A stretch of DNA of 35,332 bases from Gammaproteobacteria bacterium (ex Lamellibrachia satsuma) (lineage in GTDB: Bacteria; Pseudomonadota; Gammaproteobacteria; Chromatiales; Chromatiaceae). Position numbers and translations under genes: made by a program. Positions 7,131 through 15,899 of the stretch are shown here, piece after piece (position 1 is the first letter of the stretch; every line of letters starts with the position of its first letter). The notes beneath the pieces were generated by a model. The model ran no database searches and had not been told where the DNA came from. It saw only the letters and a program-made list of their open reading frames with translations. The DNA lies in contig CP053680.1 in NCBI GenBank assembly GCA_019623805.1, positions 4,288,423-4,323,754 of the forward strand. The letters run 5' to 3'.

Positions 7131-9216
7131 AGAACTTCACTGAACCTTTCACCCAAAGCTCACGGCCAGGCTCGTTGACCTGGATCGCTTCGGGGCTGAA
7201 GGGATCAAGGTTTGCCCGGTTCACATGATAAGCGTAGGTCTTGTCGAACAGGTTGTTGACACCAAAGCGCACATTGGCACTATCGGTTACCGCATAGCTG
7301 CCGTAAAGATCGAGCACTACCCATCCAGCGGTCTCCCCGACATCCTGGCCGCTTCCGTCAATGATATCGGCCCGTGTCTGCTCGGCATTCGCTCTGACGG
7401 TACCGCCAAGATCCCAAGAACTTATGGTGTAATCCGCACCCAGGGTCATCTCAAGCGGCGCGATCTGGGCGATGGGACGACTGTCGGTGGTATTTTCCGC
7501 ATTCACATAGGCGAGACTTGCCCGGCCGGAGAGTGAGTTCGATATGGAATAGGACCCTTCCCACTCCAGCCCATAGAATCTGGCTTCAATGTTACGATAG
7601 ATGGTGGCTCCATTTGCGAGCAGAATACCATCCTGACCACGCGCCAAATCCCTCAGAATATAATCGCTGACATCATTGTAATAGGCAGTAAAACCGCTCG
7701 TCCAAGCATCTCCGTCGAGTTCAAAACCTGCTTCAATCTGGTGATGTTGTTCAGGCTCGAGTTCCGGATTACCCACCCAGTCCAGAACCATGGTACCCAT
7801 CCTCATGAAGCTGGCAATATATCGTTCACTGGCATCCGCCGTGCGCACGCTGCGGCTGACACCAGCAAAAAGATTGCCGTTCTCGATGGCATGTTCATAG
7901 CGCAGGAAACCGCCGATATTATTCTCGTCACTGCTCTCCGAGGTCTGAGCATAATAGAGATCATAAAGATCATTTGGCGTCGGGCTCATCATGACCCCTG
8001 GCTTTTCGTCACCCCTTGAAATGGAGGCATTGACCTTATCGTAGCGAATACCTGCCTTGAGGCTGTCATCCTGATTCATCGGCAGCGACAATTCTGCGAA
8101 AAAACCTGTCTGCTCCAATTCAGCTCCTGGCCACATGATCGACTGCACTATTGTCGGATCAGTGGTCAACATCATATCTGCTGCCATCAGACGCTCTGCA
8201 TCGCGGTCATTTTTCTGGTAGTCGACACCCAGGGTCAGCACCTTGTTACCGAACATCAGGTCACCACTGGCACGCCCACCAAGCGTGTCCGAGGTGGTCG
8301 GCGTCTTCGCATTTGACATCGCTGTACGTTCACGCAGAGAGTAATTATCCATGAGGTGAGTGACATCAGTCTTGTAGATGTTGGCCTCCAACGCGGTAAA
8401 TGGCCCTACCGACGCCTGTCGGTCAAACTTTAAGCGAATATTGTCAGAGTCGCTCTCCGGAGAGTCCATCATGGCACCTGAAAAGAGTACATCACTCTCC
8501 CGATTCGCTTCGAGATTAAGCTCAAGCCGGGTATCCTTGTCTGGTGTATATCCCGCTGTCAGATTCCCTGAATAGGTGGTGAATGCGGAACGAACCTCAT
8601 GTCCATCGCCGTCCTCATAGTTGTCTGCATCCTTGTAGCCAACCACACCGCGGACATAACCGGTCTCGGCACCGGCCGCCAGATCAGCGGATATCTCTTT
8701 GGTACCTGAGTTACTTTTATAACCGGCATCCACCTTGCCCATAAAGTGATCACCCTCATCGAACTCGGGTACACCGCGCTCAAACAATACCGTGCCACCA
8801 CTACCGCCGCCACCGTAGAGTACCGTCTGGGAACCTTTGATTACGGTCACACTGTCGTAACTCTCCATCGCAGAATAGGCAGTGGGAGGATCCATGCGGC
8901 TGGGGCAGCCGCCGTGGATATAGGCACCATCCAGCAGGATATTCAGTCGATTCTGGCTCTGACCGCGAATGATCGGCTCGATTCCATGACCACCCATGCG
9001 CGCGCCGGATACACCTGGGACACTGCGGAGCAGATCAGCAGCATCTGCCGGTATACCCTGAGATGGTTCGTCCAACGGCATGACAGTTAGCGCGGGAGAG
9101 GTTTGCGCCTCACCTTCGACCACAACATCGGAAAGCGCTTCAGGTTGGTCGGCCGCCAAGAGCGGTTGGGCTGCCAACAAACTGCTGATGGCTACTGCAA
9201 GGGTCTTCAACTTCAT
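7129..9216 (-). CDS. oprC: TonB-dependent copper receptor, OprC/NosA family
   Basis: Outer-membrane beta-barrel receptor of 695 residues with a signal peptide (MKLKTLAVAISSLLAA, cleavage near LLAA/DQ), a plug domain and a C-terminal Phe (VKF). The plug has the family hallmark RMGGHGIEPIIRGQSQN and then HGGCPSRMDPP. The copper site described in Pseudomonas OprC is CxxxM plus HxM. Here C104-P-S-R-M108 supplies the first half and H287-L-M289 (in DVTHLMDN) the second. The start at 9216 is preceded by AGAGGTAGGA at a suitable distance; a frame extension to 9258 would spoil the signal peptide. It lies just downstream, same strand, of a complete TonB2-type energising operon. I see no clear Fur box in front. 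Copper, as ion or complex, is the likely substrate; uptake for copper enzymes is inferred. Confidence 0.93.
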   Translation of the reverse strand: MKLKTLAVAISSLLAAQPLLAADQPEALSDVVVEGEAQTSPALTVMPLDEPSQGIPADAADLLRSVPGVSGARMGGHGIEPIIRGQSQNRLNILLDGAYIHGGCPSRMDPPTAYSAMESYDSVTVIKGSQTVLYGGGGSGGTVLFERGVPEFDEGDHFMGKVDAGYKSNSGTKEISADLAAGAETGYVRGVVGYKDADNYEDGDGHEVRSAFTTYSGNLTAGYTPDKDTRLELNLEANRESDVLFSGAMMDSPESDSDNIRLKFDRQASVGPFTALEANIYKTDVTHLMDNYSLRERTAMSNAKTPTTSDTLGGRASGDLMFGNKVLTLGVDYQKNDRDAERLMAADMMLTTDPTIVQSIMWPGAELEQTGFFAELSLPMNQDDSLKAGIRYDKVNASISRGDEKPGVMMSPTPNDLYDLYYAQTSESSDENNIGGFLRYEHAIENGNLFAGVSRSVRTADASERYIASFMRMGTMVLDWVGNPELEPEQHHQIEAGFELDGDAWTSGFTAYYNDVSDYILRDLARGQDGILLANGATIYRNIEARFYGLEWEGSYSISNSLSGRASLAYVNAENTTDSRPIAQIAPLEMTLGADYTISSWDLGGTVRANAEQTRADIIDGSGQDVGETAGWVVLDLYGSYAVTDSANVRFGVNNLFDKTYAYHVNRANLDPFSPEAIQVNEPGRELWVKGSVKF

Positions 9217-9458
9217 GGATCCTACCTCTTCTATTGTTATATTGAATATTCCATCCAATTGAGCAAAGAGGGTGCCAACTTTGTATCTATTTGTTTTTCA
9301 AAACTTTCTTTGATACCAATTGAATGCCAGCCGGATAGCGTGTGGCATTTCACTCACTTTGTGTGTCATTTCGCGCAGTGAATAGGCACGCAGTCCAGTA
9401 TGGCGTTGGAGTTAAACAAGACAAAGCTATGCAAGAGCTTCCACCTCAGCCTCGGTTT

Positions 9459-9487
9459 GCCCGATCCGCAAGCTTGATCGGGCCTAC
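9459..9487 (+). repeat. REP-like palindrome, copy 2
   Basis: Reads GCCCGATCCGCAAGC then TTGATCGGGCCTAC. The compensatory change of T to C in the left half and A to G in the right half keeps the hairpin paired, which indicates selection or replication as a structure. It sits 25 bases beyond the stop of the TPR gene, in the position of a 3' REP for the TonB operon. Confidence 0.8.
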
Positions 9488-9512
9488 GGCCTTGAAGCTG
9501 TAACAATCGGAG

Positions 9513-10718
9513 CTATTCTGCAGCCAGATATTCAAGCCACTGTTCGGCCTGATGGCGCTCCTGTTTTTTTACCGAAGCGTCCCGCGCCTTGGTAAAAGCT
9601 TCGATAGCCTGTATACGGCGTTCCGATCGGGCATATGACGTACCCAATAACAACCAGTCACGAGCAGAAGGTTTTTTCTTTCTTTCGATACCCCGCTGCA
9701 ATCGGGTTGCAGCGGCTTCCCAAAGCTCCAGCTCAATCAATAATGATCCCCACTTCAGGTCCGATCTGCCGCTAAGATCGATATTTGAAAGCCGTGAAAA
9801 AATCGGCAACGCTTTCTCAGGCTCACGGGCCAGCACCCACGCATCAGCCAGCAGACTCAGATTTCGGACATTGGCCTTGAGCAGTCCCGACATTATATGG
9901 GTTTCCACCAACTCAGCTGCATCCAACGGCATATTCTGGTGCAGATAGAGGTTGGCAAGACGACGAAGCTCCCCCGCTTTCAACAATCGCTTCTCGGCCG
10001 CCAGCGCCATCACCGCCGTGGCCGCCTTTTCCCGCCGCTGCTGCATCAATACACCGGCCAGTTGACGCCAATAACCTGCATTGTCGGGAAACATTCCTAC
10101 CATCTTTTGCAGCAGTTCAGCAGCCGGCTGCAACTGCTCAGTTTCCAGATAGAGTCCGACAAGCAACTGATACCAGGACTCTTCAACCTCGTCCGACTCT
10201 TTGATCGCGAGTTTCAGTGCCTTGATTGCCGGTTTCCACCGTGCCAACGAACGATAGACCTGCGCCAGGAGTACGCGCGCACGGGGAGGTGGCTGCTGTT
10301 CCGACTCAAACCATAACTGCAACAGTTGCAGTGCCGCTTTGGCATTATCTTCCTGCAACTGTAACTGAGCCGTGGTGTAGCGCAGGCTATGGGTAACCTG
10401 ATCCGGCAGAGCTGATGAGTTGATCGCCCGCATAAAATGGGCGATGGCAGCAGGATAATCGTTCAGGCCGATAGCAACATAGCCATAGGTCTGATGAACC
10501 AGGGCTGTTTCGTAGCGATTGTCGGCCACACGAGCCAATAATCCATCCAACTCTTCGGCAGCCTCTGTATATCGCTCGTGACGGATCAGTGCCTCGACCA
10601 GAAACAGATAGTCGTATGTGAGCTGTGTGGCGATGTACTCATCCCCACTCTCTTCTTCTGCATGGGTGCCGAAACTCACCAGCAGGAGCAACAAAACAGG
10701 CAGACCCAACCACTTCAT
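9513..10718 (-). CDS. Periplasmic TPR-repeat protein of the TonB2 operon
   Basis: A 401-residue protein with a signal peptide (MKWLGLPVLLLLLVSFGTHA) followed by degenerate tetratricopeptide repeats throughout, for example EALIRHERYTEAAEELDGLL, WKPAIKALKLAI and RRIQAIEAFTKA. TPR proteins of this type close the DUF3450-TtpC-ExbB2-ExbD2-TonB2 operons of marine gammaproteobacteria, where a TPR partner has been implicated in TonB2 function. The start ATG overlaps the TonB stop as ATGA. It is the last gene of the operon. A structural or adaptor role in the periplasm is inferred. Confidence 0.88.
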   Translation of the reverse strand: MKWLGLPVLLLLLVSFGTHAEEESGDEYIATQLTYDYLFLVEALIRHERYTEAAEELDGLLARVADNRYETALVHQTYGYVAIGLNDYPAAIAHFMRAINSSALPDQVTHSLRYTTAQLQLQEDNAKAALQLLQLWFESEQQPPPRARVLLAQVYRSLARWKPAIKALKLAIKESDEVEESWYQLLVGLYLETEQLQPAAELLQKMVGMFPDNAGYWRQLAGVLMQQRREKAATAVMALAAEKRLLKAGELRRLANLYLHQNMPLDAAELVETHIMSGLLKANVRNLSLLADAWVLAREPEKALPIFSRLSNIDLSGRSDLKWGSLLIELELWEAAATRLQRGIERKKKPSARDWLLLGTSYARSERRIQAIEAFTKARDASVKKQERHQAEQWLEYLAAE

Positions 10719-11359
10719 TTTTTCTTCATCGTAAAGTGGATGGTCTGGCTTGCAGGTCGGGAAACGGCAATCCCATTCTCAACTTTCGGTTGAAACTTCC
10801 AGCGCCGAATCGCCCGCAGCGCTGCCTGCTCGAAATAACCCACAGGATCCGCCTTCAACACCTCTGGATCACTCACAGAGCCGTCGACTGTAATAGTAAA
10901 GTTCAAGGTGACGCTGCCCTCCACATGGCGCAGCAGCGCCCGTTGAGGGTAACGTGGTGCAAAACGCACCAGCGGTATGGGATCAGAGGGAGGTACAATC
11001 GGCATCGCAGGCGGACGAAAAGCACCAAGATAGGGACCAGAGCCAATATTCAGAGGAATATCGATCTTCGGCGTATCCCAATTCGGCAGTTTGTTTCCTG
11101 GCTGCTTGAAAGTGAGCCGTTGAGGCTGCGGTGCGCTGGGCGAGGATGTTGGTGGCGGTTGATCCGGTTCATCCAGCAACTCCGGGGGCGGAGGTGGAGG
11201 CTCCGCTTTCAAGCGTATAAAATCCACCATCAATGGTTCGGCCGCCGAACGGTCGAGCGTGGCGCTCTCCCCGGTCACCATGCGCTGCATAGCCCAGAAG
11301 AGACCTATATTTACCAATAGGGCAAGCAGGACTGCAGGAAGATAGACCGAACGGTTCAT
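10715..11359 (-). CDS. tonB2: Energy-transducing protein TonB, short TonB2 type
   Basis: A 214-residue inner-membrane protein that transmits proton-motive force to outer-membrane receptors. It has one N-terminal transmembrane helix (about 7-25), a short proline-rich stretch (EPPPPPPELLDEPDQPPP) and a TonB C-terminal domain with RYPQRALLRHVEGSVTLNF and ALRAIRRWKFQP. The linker is shorter than that of E. coli TonB (239 residues in total), as is usual for TonB2 proteins. ATGA overlaps occur on both sides, with exbD upstream and the TPR gene downstream. The neighbouring copper receptor is its most likely client. Confidence 0.94.
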   Translation of the reverse strand: MNRSVYLPAVLLALLVNIGLFWAMQRMVTGESATLDRSAAEPLMVDFIRLKAEPPPPPPELLDEPDQPPPTSSPSAPQPQRLTFKQPGNKLPNWDTPKIDIPLNIGSGPYLGAFRPPAMPIVPPSDPIPLVRFAPRYPQRALLRHVEGSVTLNFTITVDGSVSDPEVLKADPVGYFEQAALRAIRRWKFQPKVENGIAVSRPASQTIHFTMKKK

Positions 11360-11769
11360 CCCCCGGCATCCTGTGAAGCAGCAATTGAAACGCTCTCCAC
11401 CCCCGCAAGGCGTGCCTGATCCAATACCCGCACTACAGTGCCTGTAGGCGCCTGCTCATCGGCCAGGATCACCACCGCCCCTTCCGGATTCTCCGCATGC
11501 AGACGTTCAACATTGGCGCGAACTGCCCGCAGATCGACGCGCCGTTTATCGATCCAGACCTCCCCTTTACTGGTAACGGCTATGAGGATGCTGGCACGCT
11601 CCTTACGGACTGCTGTTGCTGCACTGGGCCGGTCAACATCAACCCCGGTCTCTTTCACAAAGGAGGAGGTCACCATGAAAAAGATCAGCAGGATGAAAAC
11701 CATGTCGATCAGCGGCGTCAGGTTGATGGCAACATCACCACTTTCAGATTCAGTATGCCGGTGGCGCAT
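11356..11769 (-). CDS. exbD2: Biopolymer transporter ExbD (TonB2 system)
   Basis: A 137-residue stator subunit of the TonB motor. A short cytoplasmic N-terminus is followed by the conserved NLTPLIDMVFILLIFFMV transmembrane helix containing the proton-path aspartate (TPLID), then a periplasmic domain ending in SVSIAASQDAGG. The start ATG at 11769 shares one base with the upstream ExbB2 stop (TGATG), which argues against the longer frame to 11790. The stop overlaps tonB. Confidence 0.94.
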   Translation of the reverse strand: MRHRHTESESGDVAINLTPLIDMVFILLIFFMVTSSFVKETGVDVDRPSAATAVRKERASILIAVTSKGEVWIDKRRVDLRAVRANVERLHAENPEGAVVILADEQAPTGTVVRVLDQARLAGVESVSIAASQDAGG

Positions 11770-12239
11770 CAGGCAATCTCCCCACAACATGTCGCATCCT
11801 GTAGACGGTGGCGCAGATCACTGACGAAATAGAAGCCGGAGAGTGAAGTGACCAGCCCGGCCATGGTGGTGATCAGAGCGCTGGAGATCCCCCCCGCCAT
11901 GCCTCGAATATTGCCGGTGCCGTGGCTTGCAATGACATAAAAAACGTCGATCATGCCCTCCACAGTCCCCAGTAGGCCAAGCATCGGCAGGATCTGTGCC
12001 AAGGCAGTGATGAGGGGCAAACGGCTCTGCCCCGCAATCCTGGCCGCCCCGATTCCTGCAAGCCAGATACGGCTGTAACTGAGCGTGATCATGCTCCACA
12101 TCAACAACGACAGCAGCAGGATCAGCCAGAGCACAGGTCCGCCCTGCTCCAGGAAACTCAGACTATCTGTTGGCAGCCACTCAATCAGACGTTCCACCGG
12201 ATTCCGTCCTATGCGCCACCAGTGCAGCACTCTGTTCAT
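11769..12239 (-). CDS. exbB2: MotA/TolQ/ExbB proton channel family protein (ExbB2)
   Basis: About 156 residues. Three hydrophobic segments are visible: GGPVLWLILLLSLLMWSMITL, LAQILPMLGLLGTVEGMI and GGISSALITTMAGLVTSLSGFYF. The last two carry the LLGTVxGM and GISxALxTTxAGL signatures of the family. It forms the proton channel with ExbD. The start is uncertain: ATG 12239 has no good ribosome binding site and overlaps the preceding gene by 59 bases; a GTG at 12197, preceded by AGGA, is an alternative that would remove most of the overlap and better fit the usual short N-terminus. Confidence 0.9.
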   Translation of the reverse strand: MNRVLHWWRIGRNPVERLIEWLPTDSLSFLEQGGPVLWLILLLSLLMWSMITLSYSRIWLAGIGAARIAGQSRLPLITALAQILPMLGLLGTVEGMIDVFYVIASHGTGNIRGMAGGISSALITTMAGLVTSLSGFYFVSDLRHRLQDATCCGEIA

Positions 12240-13533
12240 CAAGGATATGGATCAGCCGGTTGCTGCGGCCAGAGAGATAACTGTGCAGCAGCACCAGTGG
12301 TATCGCTACCGCCAGTCCAAGCTCAGTAGTCACCAACGCCTGGGAAATGCCGCCGGACATCAGTTTTGGATCGCCGGTTCCGAACAGGGTGATCGACTGA
12401 AATGTCTCGATCATGCCGGTAACGGTACCCAACAACCCCAGCAGGGGGGCAACAGCTGCCAGGATACCCAACATCGGCAAACCACGTCTCAGTGTGGGCA
12501 GCTCTTTCAGGATGGCCTCATCAGAGCGCAGTTGCAGCGCTTCGGCATCGCTATCGGCCTGTGTTTTCATCGCCAGCATCAGGCGTCCCAAGGGGTTCTT
12601 CCCGGATGCAGAACGATTGCCGATCTGCTTTTTAACCCGTCGTCCGGTAACGAAGAGTACAATCAGTCGTTCGAGGGTCAGCAAAATACCCACCGCACCC
12701 AAGCCGATGATGATGTAACCAATAACTCCACCCTGCCGAATGCGCTCAAGCAAAGTGGGTGACTGCACCAACAGCGACAGAATTGCGCCGCGCGAGGGAT
12801 CAACCGCCATGGTTTCTATGGTCTCTTCGGCGGTCTCAAATTTTTTCGCCATCAACTGAAAACGCGGTGTGGGCTGCCGACCCAACGCCATCAAACGACC
12901 GCTCTCCGGCAGATAGCGTAGATAGCGTCCGTTGGATATGGCGTTGAAGAGACCAATCCGGGTAACCATCTCATTCTGCTCGACCCCATCACTGGTAATC
13001 ACGGGCGTTTCAAAACTTTTGATTTTACCCGCTTCCACCAGACGCTCGAGAAACAGTTGCCAGAGGGCCTCAAGTTTTTCAATAGAGGGGAGCTTCTGGC
13101 TGCCCGCCAGTTCATCCAACAGCAGCAGATCCTGTGGCCGTTCCACACTGATCAACGATGCGCCAAAAATATTCCGGCTCTCGGACGCCACCTGGCGCAC
13201 GCTGCCGAAAAGTTCGCCCAAGGTACCACTCTTCTCTTTAAGTTGAGCCCGTTGCTCGATCAGACGGGCCTGGTTTTCAGTGTAGCGTTGATCCAACTCC
13301 AACTTTTGCTGCCTGGCGGCGGCAAGTGCCTGTTTGGCCTCGTCAAGCAGTCGTTGGCGTTGATCCCGTTGTTCAAGAAACCGCTGCTCTCTCGCTGTAT
13401 CCCTATGCTTCTGCTGTTGTCTGGATTCACGCACCTGCTGTAACAGACTCTCCAATGAATCAGCCTTGGCAGCGAAAAGCGTACTGCTTTGGGATAACAT
13501 TAGTACGAACAGTGGTAAGAGTAATCTCTTCAT
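12181..13533 (-). CDS. ttpC: TtpC-like ExbB protein with periplasmic coiled-coil domain
   Basis: A 450-residue MotA/TolQ/ExbB-family protein carrying a large N-terminal periplasmic region, as in Vibrio TtpC. It starts with a signal peptide (MKRLLLPLFVLMLSQSSTLFAA), then a coiled coil rich in Gln/Arg (about 25-110), a globular segment, a hydrophobic helix (VIGYIIIGLGAVGILLTLER), a cytoplasmic loop and two terminal helices with LLGTVTGMIETF and GGISQALVTTELGLAVAIP. The start overlaps the upstream DUF3450 stop as ATGA. TtpC is an essential extra component of TonB2 systems in Vibrio; the same operon order supports the same role here. Confidence 0.92.
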   Translation of the reverse strand: MKRLLLPLFVLMLSQSSTLFAAKADSLESLLQQVRESRQQQKHRDTAREQRFLEQRDQRQRLLDEAKQALAAARQQKLELDQRYTENQARLIEQRAQLKEKSGTLGELFGSVRQVASESRNIFGASLISVERPQDLLLLDELAGSQKLPSIEKLEALWQLFLERLVEAGKIKSFETPVITSDGVEQNEMVTRIGLFNAISNGRYLRYLPESGRLMALGRQPTPRFQLMAKKFETAEETIETMAVDPSRGAILSLLVQSPTLLERIRQGGVIGYIIIGLGAVGILLTLERLIVLFVTGRRVKKQIGNRSASGKNPLGRLMLAMKTQADSDAEALQLRSDEAILKELPTLRRGLPMLGILAAVAPLLGLLGTVTGMIETFQSITLFGTGDPKLMSGGISQALVTTELGLAVAIPLVLLHSYLSGRSNRLIHILDEQSAALVAHRTESGGTSD

Positions 13534-14285
13534 TGCATCCGCTCCGGCACGGTCAGAGGGAGCGGCATCAGATCGGGTGGAAGGCGCTTTTCGGCAATCT
13601 GCAGCGCCCTGTCGATCTTGCGATTGTGTTCCAGCGCCAGCGGTTCCCAACGGGAAGCCGCTCTATTCCAAATTCCCGCAGCCTTGCCATCCAGCGTCAG
13701 GTAGTAGAGCGCAACCCGTCCCAAACGCAGAAAGGTCACCATGCGCTGCTCACCATCGAGCTCCAGCTTACCGCGGTAGGATTCGATGGTTCGCCCGTAC
13801 TCGGTCTCCACCTGATAGGCCTCCAGCAGACGACGATAACGCTCGGGAAGTGTGCTATCGCTCTGCCCCTCAAGATCCTGCAACTGTGCAATACGTTTGG
13901 CGCGCTCATCCGGTAGAAAAGGCGTATCCAGTTCGACAAAACGATCCAATACTTCCAGCATCCTTCCCATAAGCGGTTCAATTTCGCGACGGGTGTTATC
14001 GATGGAGAGAAGTTGCTCGGCAAGACGATGAAGCTCTTCGTCCTGCGAGGCTACGAAACGCTGACGATGCTCATTGTACTGTTCCAGTCTTTCCAGTTCT
14101 GCAGTGACCTGACGATAGCTTTCCAACAGATTGCGGGACTCGTCGTCAAGTTGCTCGACTCGCTTTTGCGAATCGATAGCCTCGCTGACTGCCCTCTGCT
14201 GCTCAGAAAATGCCGCATTGAAGCTATCAGCCAGGACCGGAAGCGGTAGTAACACAAAGAGTACGACAAGCCGGAAAAGTCTCAT
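13530..14285 (-). CDS. DUF3450 periplasmic coiled-coil protein, first gene of the TonB2 operon
   Basis: About 251 residues from the ATG at 14285, which gives a clean signal peptide (MRLFRLVVLFVLLPLPVLA/DS). The mature protein is mostly alpha-helical coiled coil (SEQQRAVSEAIDSQKRVEQL, YRQVTAELERLEQYNEHRQR). The C-terminus contains YYLTLDGKAAGIWNRAASRWEPL, which is typical of DUF3450. An ATG at 14306 and an initiator at 14351 are possible earlier starts; none has a strong ribosome binding site. It precedes ttpC with an ATGA overlap. The family is known mostly from this operon context, and a periplasmic partner of TtpC is inferred. Confidence 0.88.
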   Translation of the reverse strand: MRLFRLVVLFVLLPLPVLADSFNAAFSEQQRAVSEAIDSQKRVEQLDDESRNLLESYRQVTAELERLEQYNEHRQRFVASQDEELHRLAEQLLSIDNTRREIEPLMGRMLEVLDRFVELDTPFLPDERAKRIAQLQDLEGQSDSTLPERYRRLLEAYQVETEYGRTIESYRGKLELDGEQRMVTFLRLGRVALYYLTLDGKAAGIWNRAASRWEPLALEHNRKIDRALQIAEKRLPPDLMPLPLTVPERMQ

Positions 14286-14780
14286 CAAAAAGACCGAAAA
14301 TTGCATAATCGAAACAATACCTAAAATAGAGGTCAACAAAAAAACAACCAAATTACTAAGGAGAACGCTGAATAGGCGACATACACAAATGAGGGTGTCG
14401 GCGGCATGGATGCCGCCGTCAACCCTACAGGGATGTATATTCGGCGTCCCTCATTTGGGGATGTCGCCTATCCTATGAACTATTTAGTATATATAGATCG
14501 GAAACCGTTCAAGATTGGCAGCCCACATGATACCCGAGATTTATACCTTAAAAAGGGTAAAGACAACAAACTAGACGGCAGTTGGACATTTCGTCAAATA
14601 TTCTGATATTGACTTATTCATCCTCCCAGACTCCCAGCCGAACCAAGCCGTAATTTGCACCATGCAATACCGCGATAATTATCTGTTAAGCCGGTAATGC
14701 CTATGTTAAATAGGGAGATGCTTGAGGTATGAACTGAATCCCGCACTCAATCAAAGCAAAATAATGAGGGAGAAAAGAGG
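14286..14780. other. Intergenic region between the TonB2 operon and the malyl-CoA lyase gene
   Basis: About 495 bases without a gene I would defend. It holds the 98-bp palindromic repeat at 14373-14470 and presumably the divergent promoters. For the minus-strand operon, TTGGTT with TATTTT 17 bases further is a weak candidate. For the plus strand, GAGGGAG plus AAGAGG form the ribosome binding region of the 14781 gene. The rest shows no structure I can name. Confidence 0.6.
14373..14470. repeat. 98-bp imperfect palindrome, MITE-like
   Basis: The termini TAGGCGACAT and ATGTCGCCTA are perfectly inverted. The arms continue with CAAATGAGGG against CCCTCATTTG with a few mismatches, giving about 28 paired positions. 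The middle contains its own hairpin GGCGGCAT-GG-ATGCCGCC (14400-14417). No transposase is nearby and no target duplication is clear. The length and inverted termini fit a non-autonomous mobile or REP-type element. Confidence 0.75.
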
Positions 14781-15746
14781 ATGGCCTATAAAAATCGCCT
14801 GCACCGAAGTGAACTGGCCGTGCCCGGCAGTAACATGCGAATGCTGGAGAAAGCCCCCAAAGCGGGAGCCGATCTCGTGTTTCTTGATCTGGAGGACTCT
14901 GTCGCTGTTCCCGACAAGGAGCAGGCCAGGAAAAACGTCATCCATGCACTGAACAATTTCGACTGGTCAGATTGCTCCATCTCAGTGCGCATCAACGGGC
15001 TGGATACTCACTTTTGCTATCGCGACATCATCGATGTGGCGGAACAGGCTGGAGACAAACTGGATACTTTGCTGGTACCCAAGGTTGGTCGACCCTCCGA
15101 TCTGCAGTTTGTCGCCCTGCTGCTGGCACAGATCGAGACAGCAAAAGGGCTGAAACCGATTAATCTGCATGCCCTGATCGAAACCGCCATTGGCATGGCC
15201 AACGTGGAGGCCATCGCCCAGGCCTGTCCTGACAGACTGGAAGCCCTGGTCTTCGGCGTTGCCGACTACGCTGCTTCCACCCAAGCCCGAACCGTCAGCA
15301 TGGGGGGACCCAACCCAAACTACTTGATGCTCGATACCCCGGATGAAAATGGTAACCGACAGACCTATCTGGGCAATCAGTGGCACTTCGCCATGTCACG
15401 GATGATCGTTGCCTGCCGGGCCTATGGCCTGCGCCCCATCGACGGCCCGTTTGGTGACTTCAGCGACCCGGAGGGCTACTTGGCTGTAGCCAGGGCCTTT
15501 GCTGCGCTGGGTGGTGAAGGTAAATGGGCGATTCATCCCTCACAGATTGCCCTGGCCAATGAAGTCTTCTCTCCCGGAAAGGCCGAGGTGGATCGCGCCC
15601 AACGCATCATCCTGGCGATGGACGAAGCCGAGGCTGAAGGCAAGGGCGCTGTCAGCCTGGACGGCAAGATGATCGATGCCGCTTCCATCAAACAAGCCCA
15701 GGTTGTACTTGAAAAGGCAAAGCAGATCAGCAAACAGGCGGTCTGA
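14781..15746 (+). CDS. mcl: HpcH/HpaI aldolase / citrate lyase family, malyl-CoA lyase-like (Mcl1)
   Basis: A 321-residue cytosolic enzyme expected to cleave L-malyl-CoA to acetyl-CoA and glyoxylate, or to form it, and possibly to act on methylmalyl-CoA. Motifs match the Rhodobacter-type lyase: VFLDLEDSVA, SVRINGLDTHFCYRDIID, the metal-binding Glu in LHALIETAIGMANVE, Asp in VFGVADYAAS, RPIDGPFGDFSD and KWAIHPSQIALANEVF. The length agrees with that family. GAGGGAG and AAGAGG precede the ATG. Glycolate oxidase genes lie 3 kb downstream on the same strand and produce glyoxylate, its co-substrate. CitE-like or citramalyl-CoA lyase activity cannot be excluded from sequence alone. Confidence 0.86.
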   Translation: MAYKNRLHRSELAVPGSNMRMLEKAPKAGADLVFLDLEDSVAVPDKEQARKNVIHALNNFDWSDCSISVRINGLDTHFCYRDIIDVAEQAGDKLDTLLVPKVGRPSDLQFVALLLAQIETAKGLKPINLHALIETAIGMANVEAIAQACPDRLEALVFGVADYAASTQARTVSMGGPNPNYLMLDTPDENGNRQTYLGNQWHFAMSRMIVACRAYGLRPIDGPFGDFSDPEGYLAVARAFAALGGEGKWAIHPSQIALANEVFSPGKAEVDRAQRIILAMDEAEAEGKGAVSLDGKMIDAASIKQAQVVLEKAKQISKQAV

Positions 15747-15849
15747 GGGGGAGAGGCGTGGATATTCATGAGTAGCAAGCCAAAGAACGCTTTACCCCTT
15801 CGACAATGCATCCAACATCACGGCTGAAGCGTATCTCTATGGATCATTT

Positions 15850-15879
15850 GCCTGATCCGCTAAGCTTGATCAGGCCTAC
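15850..15879 (+). repeat. REP-like palindrome, copy 3
   Basis: The best copy: GCCTGATCCGCTAAGC followed by TTGATCAGGCCTAC. It lies between the malyl-CoA lyase gene and the DUF547 gene, about 20 bases before the latter's start. Confidence 0.8.
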
Positions 15880-15899
15880 TAAGGAGAGCGCTAAGGAAC

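Noticed and set aside
9217..9458. Fur box or copper-regulator operator before the copper receptor
   Set aside because: Only short palindromes such as GAATATTC are present; no consensus site is matched well enough to call.
14406..14606. Small 66-codon frame starting inside the 98-bp palindrome
   Set aside because: Its first third is repeat sequence, it has no ribosome binding site and no recognisable protein features.
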